From: Agrobacterium vitis
GTDB lineage: Bacteria > Pseudomonadota > Alphaproteobacteria > Rhizobiales > Rhizobiaceae
Reading direction: 5' to 3'
Length of the DNA: 64,000 bases
NCBI RefSeq assembly: GCF_013337045.2
Contig: NZ_CP118259.1
Coordinates: forward strand, 3,736,001-3,800,000
In this document: piece after piece, positions 55,015 through 64,000 of the stretch
Numbering within the stretch: position 1 is the first letter of the stretch
How the letters are laid out: each line of letters starts with the position of its first letter
Translations under genes and position numbers: made by a program
Notes under the pieces: model-generated
The model's input: the letters and a program-made list of their open reading frames with translations, nothing else
Database searches by the model: none
Told to the model about the DNA's origin: nothing

Positions 55015-55506
55015 ATGCCAGTCAAGCTTTTGTTCGCAGCCATGGCCGGGGCAGCCATGGCTTTGCCGCGTTTTAGAGCGGAAGACACGCCACCGCTGGT
55101 CGCCGCCAATGCCGGGACTTTGAGCCTGCAACCAGCACCAATCAATCCGGACTGGATCATTGAGGGCGATCCGCAGGCTCGGCTGGCCAATCACTCGCAA
55201 AGCCCTGATGAAGCAAGCTCGACAGCTGTCTGGGATTGTACTGCTGGCAGTTTCCGCTGGTATTTCGGCTGGGACGAGACTGTGGTGATCCAGGAGGGCG
55301 AAGTGCATGTGACCGCGCAGGATGGCACCGAGCGATTGCTGAAGACCGGCGATATCGCCTATTTCAAGGGCGGGACCTGGGCCACCTGGCGCATCGAGAC
55401 CTATGTGCGCAAGATTGCCTTTCTACGTAAGCCTTTTCCTGAGCCAATCGCAACGCTTTACCGGCTTCGAAATGCTCTGCGGAGCGGATCACGCGCGCCG
55501 ATTTGA
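55015..55506 (+). CDS. Cupin-domain protein (DUF861 type)
   Basis: A 163-residue protein. A single cupin barrel (about residues 65-145) has STAVWDCTAGSFRWYFGWDETVVIQEGEVHVTAQDG and RLLKTGDIAYFKGGTWATWRIE, matching DUF861, the group related to ureidoglycine aminohydrolase. Metal-binding histidines typical of active cupins are mostly missing, so catalysis is doubtful. The first 25 residues are hydrophobic and could be a weak signal or simply the N-terminal strand. The gene stands alone with a GGGGGA ribosome site. The ligand is unknown. Confidence 0.83.
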   Translation: MPVKLLFAAMAGAAMALPRFRAEDTPPLVAANAGTLSLQPAPINPDWIIEGDPQARLANHSQSPDEASSTAVWDCTAGSFRWYFGWDETVVIQEGEVHVTAQDGTERLLKTGDIAYFKGGTWATWRIETYVRKIAFLRKPFPEPIATLYRLRNALRSGSRAPI

Positions 55507-55592
55507 CCGGGTGAAAATTTGGCCTCTGCCGGACGTTGCGTTCGCGGTCGCCGCGTCCTAAATCTTCCTCCAAATGCAACGCGAGAAAGATT

Positions 55593-56540
55593 ATGGCCCA
55601 GATCCGCAATGTCGCCGTCCAGATGGACCATGTATCCTCCATCAATATTTCAGGGGATTCCACCTTCGCCATGAGCCTGGAGGCCCAGGCCCGCGGCTAT
55701 AAGCTGTTCCACTATACGCCCGACCGGCTGACGATGCGCGATGGCCGCGTCTTCGCCACAGTGGAGCCGATGGAACTGCGCGATGTGAAGGGCGATCACT
55801 TCACCCTGGGCAGCCCGGAGCGAGTCGATTTGTCCACCATGGATGTGGTGCTGCTGCGCCAGGACCCGCCATTCGACATGGCTTATATCACCGCCACCCA
55901 TATGCTGGAGCGCATTCACCCGAAGACGCTTGTTGTCAACGATCCGGCCTGGGTGCGCAATTCGCCGGAAAAGATCTTCGTCACCGAATATGCCGACCTG
56001 ATGCCGCCGACACTGATCACCCGCGACCCGGCGGAAATTGCCGCTTTCCGGGCCGAACAGGGCGATATCATCCTGAAGCCGCTCTACGGCAATGGCGGGG
56101 CAGGGGTGTTCCACTCCACCCGTGACGACCGCAATTTTTCCTCGCTGATGGAAATGTTCGGCCAGATGTTCCGCGAACCCTTTATCGCCCAGGGCTATTT
56201 GCCTGCCGTGCGCAAGGGCGACAAGCGGATCATTCTGGTGGACGGTGAACCCGTCGGCGCGATTAACCGGGTGCCTGCCGAGCATGATGCGCGCTCCAAT
56301 ATGCATGCGGGAGGCAAGCCGGAACCAACGGAACTGACGACGCGCGAACGTGAGATCTGCGCCCGGATCGGGCCTGCCCTGCGCGAACGCGGCTTCCTGC
56401 TGGTCGGTATCGATGTGATCGGCGATTACATGACCGAGATCAACGTCACTTCGCCGACTGGTATCCGCGAGGTGAAGAATTTTGGCGGTGCCGATATTGC
56501 CAGCCTGCTCTGGAACGCCATCGAGAAAAAGCGGTCCTGA
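55593..56540 (+). CDS. gshB: Glutathione synthetase
   Basis: A 315-residue ATP-grasp enzyme that joins gamma-glutamylcysteine and glycine. The start [27 protein letters not shown] matches the family. [29 protein letters not shown] (grasp loop), [23 protein letters not shown] and [16 protein letters not shown] (metal ligands E and N) are all intact. The product protects against oxidants and is used by the GST family member in this window. The start at 55593 follows GAGAAAG. It is followed by a repeat-rich gap. Confidence 0.96.
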   Translation: MAQIRNVAVQMDHVSSINISGDSTFAMSLEAQARGYKLFHYTPDRLTMRDGRVFATVEPMELRDVKGDHFTLGSPERVDLSTMDVVLLRQDPPFDMAYITATHMLERIHPKTLVVNDPAWVRNSPEKIFVTEYADLMPPTLITRDPAEIAAFRAEQGDIILKPLYGNGGAGVFHSTRDDRNFSSLMEMFGQMFREPFIAQGYLPAVRKGDKRIILVDGEPVGAINRVPAEHDARSNMHAGGKPEPTELTTREREICARIGPALRERGFLLVGIDVIGDYMTEINVTSPTGIREVKNFGGADIASLLWNAIEKKRS

Positions 56541-57067
56541 TGCTTTCTACGCCCCGCCACGTTGGGTTTGCTAGAGTCTGTCAGATTCACATTGAACCAG
56601 ACAGACTCTACAGCGCCGTGCGCCATACATGGCGCATAAAGGTTCGCTGTAGCTCTTTATATCTGCTGCATAATTTTCTCTTTAAACCGATTCCGGTTTA
56701 AAGAATTATGCAGTAGCTTCTTTTGTTTTCGTTTGTCTTTTCGGGAAAACCGGTTCCCACTGTTCCCTGACAAACTATAAAACCTTTGGCGTTGCGGAGT
56801 GCTGGAAGCGTTCCCTTTTGTTCTAAAAGCACAACCGAATGCAACCATTTTGCCATCGAAACGGGTTTTTGTTCATTTATTGTTCTTGTCGTCACTTCTT
56901 TTTCATGCAAAACTATGGTTGCAGGAAATTGCAGCTTGCCCGTTACGGCTCGGCTCGATCTCTTGATTTAAAAAATTGATTTTAAACGCATTTTCTCTTT
57001 TTCGCTCGGCGAAATCCATGAAATTGCGTAGGGGCGGATGGACCGCTGCCGGCAAGGGGGCTGGGAT
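56541..57067. other. Repeat-rich gap before the ComM-like gene
   Basis: The 527 bases hold a chain of mosaic elements in the first half: an 11-bp inverted repeat TAGAGTCTGTC/GACAGACTCTA (56572-56610), the RIME1-like unit 56608-56717, and a fragment GGGAAAACCGGTTCCCAC around 56741-56760. The second half, 56780-57040, is AT-rich without a convincing gene; it probably carries the promoter of the ComM-like gene. Confidence 0.65.
56608..56717. repeat. RIME1-like mosaic repeat, copy 3
   Basis: CTACAGCGCCGTGCGCC...GGTTCGCTGTAG joined to CTGCATAATT...AATTATGCAG. It matches the reverse complement of 10784-10892 with only scattered changes and one length difference. The neighbouring 56572-56610 palindrome abuts it directly, forming a mosaic. 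Confidence 0.82.
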
Positions 57068-58600
57068 ATGGTTGCACGGGTGGGCACGGTTGCATTTCAG
57101 GGCATTGATGGCGTGCCCGTTGATGTGCAGGTCATGGTCGCGCCCGGCAAGATTGGTGTGCAGATCGTCGGCCTGCCGGACAAGGCAGTGGCCGAAAGCC
57201 GGGAACGGGTTCAGGCGGCCCTGCATGCTTCCGGACTAGCGCTGCCGCCCAAGCGGGTGACCATCAATCTGGCTCCGGCGGATCTGCCCAAGGAAGGCTC
57301 ACATTTCGATCTGGCCATCGCCCTTGGCCTGATGGCCGCGCTCGGCGCCATTCCTGCCGATGTGCTGGGCGATTATCTTGTGGTTGGTGAGTTGAACCTG
57401 GATGGCACGATTGCTGCCGTTGCCGGTGCTCTGCCAGCGGCCATGGCAGCCAATGCGCTTGGCAAAGGGCTGATCTGCCCCGCTGATAGCGGCCCGGAGG
57501 CAGCCTGGGCGGGCTCAGACATGGATATTCTTGCCCCCCGCAGCCTGATCGCTTTGGCCAATCATTTTCGTGGCACCCAGGTTCTGACGCGCCCGAACCC
57601 GGCCAGCCGGGCGCTGCCGGGCAACCTGCCTGACCTCGCCGATATTCGCGGTCAGGAAAGCGCCAAGCGGGCGTTGGAAGTGGCCGCTGCCGGGGGCCAC
57701 AACCTGCTGATGGTCGGCCCGCCGGGATCGGGGAAATCCATGCTGGCGGCCCGCCTGCCGTCCATTCTGCCGGTCCTGTCGGCGCCAGAGCTTCTGGATG
57801 TATCGATGATCCATTCCATAGCCGGGCAATTGGCGGGCGGAAAATTGTCGGACCGCCGACCGTTTCGCACGCCGCATCATTCCGCCACCATGGCGGCGCT
57901 GGTCGGTGGCGGGCTGCGCGCCCGGCCGGGCGAGGCTTCGCTTGCCCATAACGGTGTGCTGTTTCTTGATGAATTTCCGGAATTTTCCCCACAGGTGCTG
58001 GATGCCCTGCGCCAACCGCTGGAAAGCGGCGAATGCGTCATTGCCCGCGCCAATCACCGCGTCACCTATCCGGCCAGCTTCCAGCTGATTGCCGCGATGA
58101 ACCCTTGCCGTTGCGGCATGGCGGGTGAGCCGGGCCATACCTGCGCACGCGGCATTCGCTGCCTGACCGAATATCAGGGCCGGATTTCCGGTCCGCTGCT
58201 GGACCGGATCGATATTCGCATCGATGTGCCCGCCGTCTCGGCCATGGACCTGATCAAGCCGATGGCCGCCGAAAAAAGTGCCGATGTCGCCCGTCGTGTC
58301 GCTGTCGCTCGACAGCGGCAAACGGAACGATTTATCGAGGCGGGCGTGCCTGAAATCCGCATGAATGCGCGGTGCTCGACGGCGCTGATCGAAAAGCTGG
58401 CCGCACCGGATGCTGCCGGTTTGCAATTATTGAGGGATGCCGCGGAGAAGTTCAAGTTTTCGGCCCGCGCCTATCATCGGGTGTTGAAAGTGGCGAGGAC
58501 ATTGGCCGATCTGGATGGCTCAGAGGCACTTGGTCGGATTCATCTGGCCGAGGCAATTTCTTACCGCATTCCCTCCGAGCGTTTGACGGCTGCGGCATAA
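57068..58600 (+). CDS. comM: YifB/ComM-type Mg-chelatase-like AAA+ ATPase
   Basis: A 510-residue AAA+ protein. The N-terminal ChlI/Lon-like domain (VARVGTVAFQGIDGVPVDVQVMV, IVGLPDKAVAESRERVQAAL) precedes the ATPase core with Walker A GPPGSGKSML, Walker B VLFLDEFPEF and IAAMNPCRCG. The C-terminal Mg_chelatase_C has AYHRVLKVARTLADLDGSE. The Vibrio homologue ComM is a hexameric helicase that drives branch migration in natural transformation; most bacteria carry it regardless of competence. Length and motifs are standard. It follows a repeat-rich gap and converges on cysK. Confidence 0.92.
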   Translation: MVARVGTVAFQGIDGVPVDVQVMVAPGKIGVQIVGLPDKAVAESRERVQAALHASGLALPPKRVTINLAPADLPKEGSHFDLAIALGLMAALGAIPADVLGDYLVVGELNLDGTIAAVAGALPAAMAANALGKGLICPADSGPEAAWAGSDMDILAPRSLIALANHFRGTQVLTRPNPASRALPGNLPDLADIRGQESAKRALEVAAAGGHNLLMVGPPGSGKSMLAARLPSILPVLSAPELLDVSMIHSIAGQLAGGKLSDRRPFRTPHHSATMAALVGGGLRARPGEASLAHNGVLFLDEFPEFSPQVLDALRQPLESGECVIARANHRVTYPASFQLIAAMNPCRCGMAGEPGHTCARGIRCLTEYQGRISGPLLDRIDIRIDVPAVSAMDLIKPMAAEKSADVARRVAVARQRQTERFIEAGVPEIRMNARCSTALIEKLAAPDAAGLQLLRDAAEKFKFSARAYHRVLKVARTLADLDGSEALGRIHLAEAISYRIPSERLTAAA

Positions 58601-58601
58601 C

Positions 58602-58632
58602 AAAAAAGGGCTACACCTGCTGCTGTAGCCCT
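58602..58632 (-). terminator. Terminator after cysK
   Basis: AGGGCTACA/TGTAGCCCT enclose an 8-base loop, and the minus strand then runs into six T. It lies between the converging comM and cysK genes. Confidence 0.85.
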
Positions 58633-58692
58633 CATCTTCATTGTTCGATGCTCGCCAATCGCCGATCGTATGGATCAGCACATTGAATGCGA

Positions 58693-59661
<969 letters not shown>

Positions 59662-59756
59662 GTGTGGTCCTCCAGAATAACGGGCTTTGCAGGGACAATA
59701 GGATCAAATCACCCAAGCGACCAGAACCCTTTGCCTATCGCCATGGTTCCGGGGAG

Positions 59757-59781
59757 AAAAAACCCGCTGCAAAGTCAGCGG
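59757..59781 (-). terminator. Terminator after the first LysE gene
   Basis: On the minus strand CCGCTG and CAGCGG pair over ACTTTG and lead through GG into six T, sixteen bases past the stop. Confidence 0.82.
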
Positions 59782-59796
59782 AAACAAATGTTTATT

Positions 59797-60414
59797 TCAC
59801 GCCGCCTTTGTGGCGATATAGGCGGCGGTTCCGGCCAGGATGCTGGCGGCGGCCCGGTTGAGCAGTTTCAGTGCCGATGGCTGTTTCAGTAGCAGACGGG
59901 CTTTGGCAGCCAGAAGAATATAGGGAATGAGCACGGCCATCAGCACCACGAATGTCGTGCCGACCAATAGCCCGTAATCCGAAGGGCCGATGGCTTCGAG
60001 CGGAATGAGCGTCGGCACCAGCGCCACGTAGAACAGCATGGTCTTCGGATTGCCAAGCGTCACGAACAGGCCGGACAGGAAGGACGCCATCACGCCCGCA
60101 CTTTTGCGCGCCTCGATATTCTGCGGCAAAAGCCCTGCCGTCCAGAGCTTCCAGGCGATATAGGCCAGATAGAGCGTGCCTGCGAATTTGATGATCAGGA
60201 ACGGTGTTACGAACGTCTGCGCAATATAGGCAAGACCCAGAATGACGGCGGTCAGATAGCAGAGATCACCCAGGATCAGGCCCAGGCCCATGAAAAAGGT
60301 CGGGCGAAAACCGGAGCCAAGCGCCCGCGCCACGATCGCCGTCATGCCCGGGCCGGGAATGGCAGCGGCAATGAACAGGGCTCCGGCATAGGCAAGCAGG
60401 CTGGCAAGGGTCAT
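59797..60414 (-). CDS. LysE/RhtB-family exporter, first copy
   Basis: A 205-residue membrane protein with six predicted helices. The N-terminal GALFIAAAIPGPGMTAIVARALGSG holds the family's PGPG signature, and LFVTLGNPKTMLFYVALVPTLI is the second conserved patch. These exporters expel amino acids, homoserine lactones or similar small molecules. A second member lies divergently 130 bases away, and the two may share a control region. Substrate unknown. Confidence 0.9.
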   Translation of the reverse strand: MTLASLLAYAGALFIAAAIPGPGMTAIVARALGSGFRPTFFMGLGLILGDLCYLTAVILGLAYIAQTFVTPFLIIKFAGTLYLAYIAWKLWTAGLLPQNIEARKSAGVMASFLSGLFVTLGNPKTMLFYVALVPTLIPLEAIGPSDYGLLVGTTFVVLMAVLIPYILLAAKARLLLKQPSALKLLNRAAASILAGTAAYIATKAA

Positions 60415-60544
60415 GACATCTCTCCATCGATACAGGCAGTGCTAATCCGCCCGGCTGCAACTTGCAACGGTGACACGATTGAAATTGCCCGGTACGGCAC
60501 TTTCTGCTCTTTCAGTGGAAACAGCCTTCCGCCAAGGAGACATC

Positions 60545-61177
60545 ATGCCCGCCACCACGTCACTTCTTGCCTTTGCCCTGATCTGCCTTGGCATGGCGCT
60601 GACACCCGGCCCGAATATGGTCTATCTCGTCTCGCGCTCCATCTGTCAGGGGCCGATGGCCGGACTGGTCTCGCTGGGTGGTGTCGCGCTGGGCTTCCTG
60701 ATCTATATGCTGATGTCGGTACTGGGAATTACGGTGCTGCTAATGGCCGTACCCTATGCCTATGAGGCGTTGAAACTGGCCGGTGCAGCCTATCTCGCTT
60801 ATCTGGCCTGGCAGGCGGTCAAGCCGGGCGGTCGTTCGCCGTTTCAGGTGCGCGACCTGCCCAAGGACAGCCCAGGACGGCTGTTTGTCATGGGCCTCGT
60901 GACCAATCTTCTCAATCCGAAAGTGGCTGTTCTCTATCTGTCGCTGCTACCGCAATTCATCGATCCGAACAGCGGCAGCGTGCTTCTACAATCACTATTG
61001 CTCGGCCTCACCCAGATCGCCATCGGCACCACGATCAATGGAGTGATCGCGCTAACTGCCGGCTCCATCGCCCTGTTCCTCAGCCGCCGCCCGCTATGGA
61101 TCATGGTGCAGCGCTGGCTGATGGGTACGGTACTGGCTGTGCTGGCGGTGAGAATGGCAACACAGGCGCAGCGGTGA
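60545..61177 (+). CDS. LysE/RhtB-family exporter, second copy
   Basis: A 210-residue six-helix protein. The signature is LICLGMALTPGPNMVYLVSRSI with PGPN, and MGLVTNLLNPKVAVLYLSLLPQFI is the second patch. AAGGAG lies five bases before the ATG at 60545. It is only moderately similar to the divergent copy, so they probably export different compounds. It ends two bases before the converging acetyltransferase gene. Confidence 0.91.
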   Translation: MPATTSLLAFALICLGMALTPGPNMVYLVSRSICQGPMAGLVSLGGVALGFLIYMLMSVLGITVLLMAVPYAYEALKLAGAAYLAYLAWQAVKPGGRSPFQVRDLPKDSPGRLFVMGLVTNLLNPKVAVLYLSLLPQFIDPNSGSVLLQSLLLGLTQIAIGTTINGVIALTAGSIALFLSRRPLWIMVQRWLMGTVLAVLAVRMATQAQR

Positions 61178-61179
61178 GG

Positions 61180-62070
61180 TTAAAAATCGGCCATAGGCGA
61201 CAGCATGAGTGGCCCAACTGCGGCCTCCAGCCCGAGGCCCGACATCATCAAGGAGCAGGAGCCTTCGTAAGATACAGGCTGGCCTTCCCACGAGAGGCGA
61301 TCAGGTGGAAAATAGGTTTCCACAGAGTCGGCTTGAATATTGAGATGCGATAGGATGGCACTTAACGGCGGAATATCCTGAGCGACAATATCCAGAAGCT
61401 TCACACCGCCATCGTTGGCGCATTTCCATGCGATAACCGCCTTGAGAGAAGGCAATAGGCTCAACGTAATCGATGCATCGAAATGAGCATTGAGCAGAAA
61501 CATCTCTGCTTGGCTGACAACGGCGAAGTGGTTGGAGACTGGTTGGCGACAGGCGAGCATGTCACGCAAAAGGGCGAGGTCCGCCGCTTTGCCGAGATCG
61601 AGTTGTCGTACGTTACCGTTGGTAATCGGCAGAAAACCCGGAACCGGGCCGCCAAATTTACGATGCGTTACAACGCGAAAACCATAAGGCTGGTAGAGCG
61701 CGGGCTTGTCGGTCAGGAGAATTCCGGTTCGATATCCTGCTTGCTCTGCCCACGCATAGGCCCGCTGCATCAGGTCGCGATAAAGGCCACGCCCCCGGAA
61801 TCCCGGGCGGACTGCGCCGGATTGATAGCCCGCAGCAGTCACTATCGTCCCATTGATCATAAGGGGCATGGCGAAGACTGAAAAATTAGCTATGCAGCGG
61901 CCGAACCGGTCAAAATATCCAAACGGCATGCATGTGAGATCGGGGCCGCCAAGCTGTTCCTGCGCACCGATATCGATACCGAATACGTCATGCAGCAGAT
62001 CAACAAGCCCTTGAAAAGCCGAGGGATCGTTGAAATATCCTTGTCGCAATGTTAGCCCGTCCGGCTTCAT
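61180..62070 (-). CDS. GNAT acetyltransferase (Eis-like, two-domain)
   Basis: A 296-residue protein. The N-terminal GNAT domain carries the acetyl-CoA loop AVRPGFRGRGLYRDLMQRAYAWAEQAG and LLTDKPALYQPYGFRVV. The remaining 140 residues form a second domain, in the manner of Eis-type enzymes. The acceptor is unknown; relatives acetylate aminoglycosides or protein lysines. It lies eight bases after dut on the same strand, so the two are probably cotranscribed. The tail meets the LysE gene with two bases between. Confidence 0.82.
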   Translation of the reverse strand: MKPDGLTLRQGYFNDPSAFQGLVDLLHDVFGIDIGAQEQLGGPDLTCMPFGYFDRFGRCIANFSVFAMPLMINGTIVTAAGYQSGAVRPGFRGRGLYRDLMQRAYAWAEQAGYRTGILLTDKPALYQPYGFRVVTHRKFGGPVPGFLPITNGNVRQLDLGKAADLALLRDMLACRQPVSNHFAVVSQAEMFLLNAHFDASITLSLLPSLKAVIAWKCANDGGVKLLDIVAQDIPPLSAILSHLNIQADSVETYFPPDRLSWEGQPVSYEGSCSLMMSGLGLEAAVGPLMLSPMADF

Positions 62071-62078
62071 GGTATCGC

Positions 62079-62543
62079 TCAGACCCCCGTCGAGCCAAAT
62101 CCGCCCGTACCCCGCATCGTGTCCGATGTTTCTGTTACCTCAATCACCTGCGCCTGCGTCACCGGCGCAATCACCATCTGGGCGATGCGCATGCCACGGG
62201 TGATGGTGAAATCCTCGGTGCCGAGATTGATCAGCAGCACTTTTACCTCGCCCCGGTAATCGCTGTCGATGGTGCCGGGTGTGTTGAGGCAGGTGATGCC
62301 GTTTTTGAAGGCGAGGCCGGAGCGGGGGCGGATCTGCGCTTCAAAGCCCTGGGGGATTTCCATAATCAGCCCGGTTGGCACCAGAGCGCGTTTTCCGGGG
62401 GCAAGGGTCAGCGGCTCAGCCTCCGTTACCGCTGCGCGCAGGTCCATGCCAGCCGCACCCGCCGTCTCATAGGCGGGCAATTCCAGCCCTTCACCATGGG
62501 ATAGACGCTTGAGATGAAGGCGTGGCGCGGACGTATCGTGCAT
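62079..62543 (-). CDS. dut: Deoxyuridine triphosphatase
   Basis: A 154-residue dUTPase with the five family motifs: [40 protein letters not shown] and the C-terminal [10 protein letters not shown]. It converts dUTP to dUMP, keeping uracil out of DNA and supplying thymidylate synthesis. The homotrimer should be fully active. It diverges from prfC with 84 bases between. Confidence 0.96.
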   Translation of the reverse strand: MHDTSAPRLHLKRLSHGEGLELPAYETAGAAGMDLRAAVTEAEPLTLAPGKRALVPTGLIMEIPQGFEAQIRPRSGLAFKNGITCLNTPGTIDSDYRGEVKVLLINLGTEDFTITRGMRIAQMVIAPVTQAQVIEVTETSDTMRGTGGFGSTGV

Positions 62544-62627
62544 GGGGGTATCCTTTGTTTGCCGGGGTCAATTGCATATTGAACGCCAAAACGCTAGATA
62601 ACCGGCCAGTTAAAAGGAATTCCTCAC

Positions 62628-64000
62628 ATGGCTGAAACGCTCGCAGAGGCGGTCTCCCGCCGCCGCACCTTCGCTATTATCGCTCACCCGGATGCTGGTA
62701 AAACCACGCTGACCGAAAAGCTGCTGCTATTCGGCGGTGCCATTCAGCTGGCCGGTGAGGTGAAAGCCAAGAAAGACCGTATCCAAACCCGTTCGGACTG
62801 GATGAAGATCGAGCGCGAGCGCGGCATTTCCGTCGTCACCTCGGTGATGACCTTCGAGTATGAAGGCAATGTCTTCAATATTCTCGATACGCCCGGCCAT
62901 GAAGATTTTGCCGACGACACCTACCGCACGCTGACGGCGGTCGATGCTGCCGTCATGGTCATCGATGCGGCCAAGGGTATCGAGCCGCGCACGCTGAAAC
63001 TGTTTGAAGTCTGCCGGATGCGCGATATTCCGATCATCACCTTCGTCAACAAGATGGACCGTGAAAGCCGGGATATTTTCGAGGTTCTGGATGAAGTAGA
63101 AGAAAAGCTGGCGCTGGACACCGCCCCGATCACCTGGCCGGTCGGGCGCTCGAAAAGCTTCTGTGGCTCCTATAATCTGGTCGATAATACCTTTCGTGGT
63201 TCCGACAAGCAGGTCGAGGCGTTACCGGTCAATAGCCCGAAGAATGTCGCGGAAAACCTGCCGGAAAACGAGCGTCAGACCTTTATCGACGAGCTGGAGC
63301 TGGCGCAGGAAGCCTGCCGCCCCTTCGACCGCCAGGCCTTTCTGGAAGGCCATATGACCCCGGTGTTCTTCGGCTCGGCACTCAGAAACTTCGGCGTGCG
63401 CGACCTGATCAATGCGCTGGGTGATTTCGCCCCGCCGCCGCGTGACCAGATGGCTGATATCCGCAAGGTGCATGCGGCGGAAGACAAGATGACGGCCTTC
63501 GTCTTCAAGATCCAGGCAAATATGGACCCCAACCACCGCGACCGCATCGCCTTTGCACGGATCTGCTCCGGCAAGCTGGAGCGCGGCATGAAGGCGCGGC
63601 TGGCGCGTACCGGCAAGCTGATGGGCCTGACGGCGCCGCAATTCTTCTTCGCTTCGCAGCGCCAATTGGCCGACACCGCCTTTGCTGGCGATGTGGTGGG
63701 CATTCCCAACCACGGCACGCTGCGCATCGGCGATACGTTGACCGAAGGTGAAGCGCTGGTGTTTCAGGGTGTGCCGAACTTTTCGCCGGAAATCCTGCGC
63801 CGCGTGCGGCTTGAAGATGCGATGAAGGCCAAGAAGCTGAAAGAAGCCTTGCAGCAAATGGCGGAAGAGGGCGTCGTGCAGCTGTTTTCGCCGGAAGACG
63901 GTTCGCCCGCCATTGTCGGCGTGGTCGGAGCCTTGCAGCTCGATGTGTTGAAGGAGCGGCTTTCGGGCGAATATACCCTGCCGGTATCGTTTGAAATGTC
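62628..64000 (+). CDS. prfC: Peptide chain release factor 3 (cut by window edge)
   Basis: The frame opens at ATG 62628 (MAETLAEAVSRRRTFAIIAHPDAGKTTL), with AAAGGA upstream, and stays open to the last base, giving 457 visible codons of about 530. G1 is AHPDAGKTTL, the switch region is RTRSDWMKIERERGISV-like (IQTRSDWMKIERERGISVV), G3 is LDTPGHEDFADDTYR and G4 is FVNKMDRESR. This is RF3, a GTPase that ejects RF1/RF2 from the ribosome after peptide release. The C-terminal domain lies outside. Confidence 0.95.
   Translation, partial: MAETLAEAVSRRRTFAIIAHPDAGKTTLTEKLLLFGGAIQLAGEVKAKKDRIQTRSDWMKIERERGISVVTSVMTFEYEGNVFNILDTPGHEDFADDTYRTLTAVDAAVMVIDAAKGIEPRTLKLFEVCRMRDIPIITFVNKMDRESRDIFEVLDEVEEKLALDTAPITWPVGRSKSFCGSYNLVDNTFRGSDKQVEALPVNSPKNVAENLPENERQTFIDELELAQEACRPFDRQAFLEGHMTPVFFGSALRNFGVRDLINALGDFAPPPRDQMADIRKVHAAEDKMTAFVFKIQANMDPNHRDRIAFARICSGKLERGMKARLARTGKLMGLTAPQFFFASQRQLADTAFAGDVVGIPNHGTLRIGDTLTEGEALVFQGVPNFSPEILRRVRLEDAMKAKKLKEALQQMAEEGVVQLFSPEDGSPAIVGVVGALQLDVLKERLSGEYTLPVSFEM

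Noticed and set aside
59797..61177. Two LysE genes considered as a recent duplication
   Set aside because: They differ in length and in most residues outside the family signatures, so they look like old paralogues.

Overview
The window reads as ordinary chromosomal DNA of a Rhizobiaceae alphaproteobacterium, most like Agrobacterium, Allorhizobium or Rhizobium. The basis is protein style (PmtA, RecF, DnaJ, GshB), the polA / small RNA / marR arrangement, a Pho-controlled ugpBAEC operon, and rhizobial intergenic mosaic repeats. No species name can be given. I see no prophage, insertion sequence, CRISPR array, tRNA or rRNA. Both ends cut a gene: a MarR-type regulator at the left and prfC at the right.

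Layout. 1-8 kb: MarR tail, NlpC/P60 peptidase, polA (minus), a three-hairpin small RNA matching the EcpR1/ar7 locus, a second MarR, an M20 peptidase, a repeat-bearing gap with a candidate minus-strand small RNA, a YbaK-type deacylase and a YqjD-like membrane protein. 8-17.5 kb: penicillin-binding protein 1A, dnaK, a coupled lipoprotein and dnaJ, slyX, recF, moeB-like, GNAT. 17.5-30 kb: hydroxyacid dehydrogenase, SH3 protein, PfkB kinase, GGDEF-EAL protein, the dabB-dabA inorganic-carbon pump with a divergent LysR gene, guaA, a nucleosidase and a thioesterase. 30-38 kb: tspO, a four-gene periplasmic iron-type cluster (two imelysins, a di-haem protein and a Tat-exported beta-propeller), an RsmB-type methyltransferase and an RlpA protein. 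38-50.5 kb: epimerase, queG, GST, uppP, a 50-residue secreted protein, an NDUFA9-like protein, DUF1330, a beta-helix protein, pyrF, a phosphatase-fold protein, pmtA, dnaN, rsmI, yraN. 50.5-64 kb: ugpBAEC behind a Pho box, cupin, gshB, a ComM-type ATPase, cysK, two LysE exporters, a GNAT, dut and prfC.

Most genes are housekeeping: replication and repair (polA, recF, dnaN, dut), protein folding (dnaK-dnaJ), cell wall (PBP1A, uppP, RlpA, NlpC/P60), nucleotides (guaA, pyrF), sulfur and thiols (cysK, gshB), and translation (rsmI, RsmB-type, queG, prfC). The accessory physiology is the bicarbonate/CO2 pump, the imelysin cluster and phosphate-starvation uptake of glycerol-3-phosphate.

The least explained material is between genes. 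There are two families of mosaic repeats (one supplies the C-terminus of the LysR protein), a 139-bp palindrome at the rlpA stop codon, tandem 19-20-bp repeats before the YbaK gene, and a possible unannotated small RNA at 6636-6840. I found no clearly new multi-gene system. The imelysin cluster is the best multi-gene candidate for unknown biochemistry.
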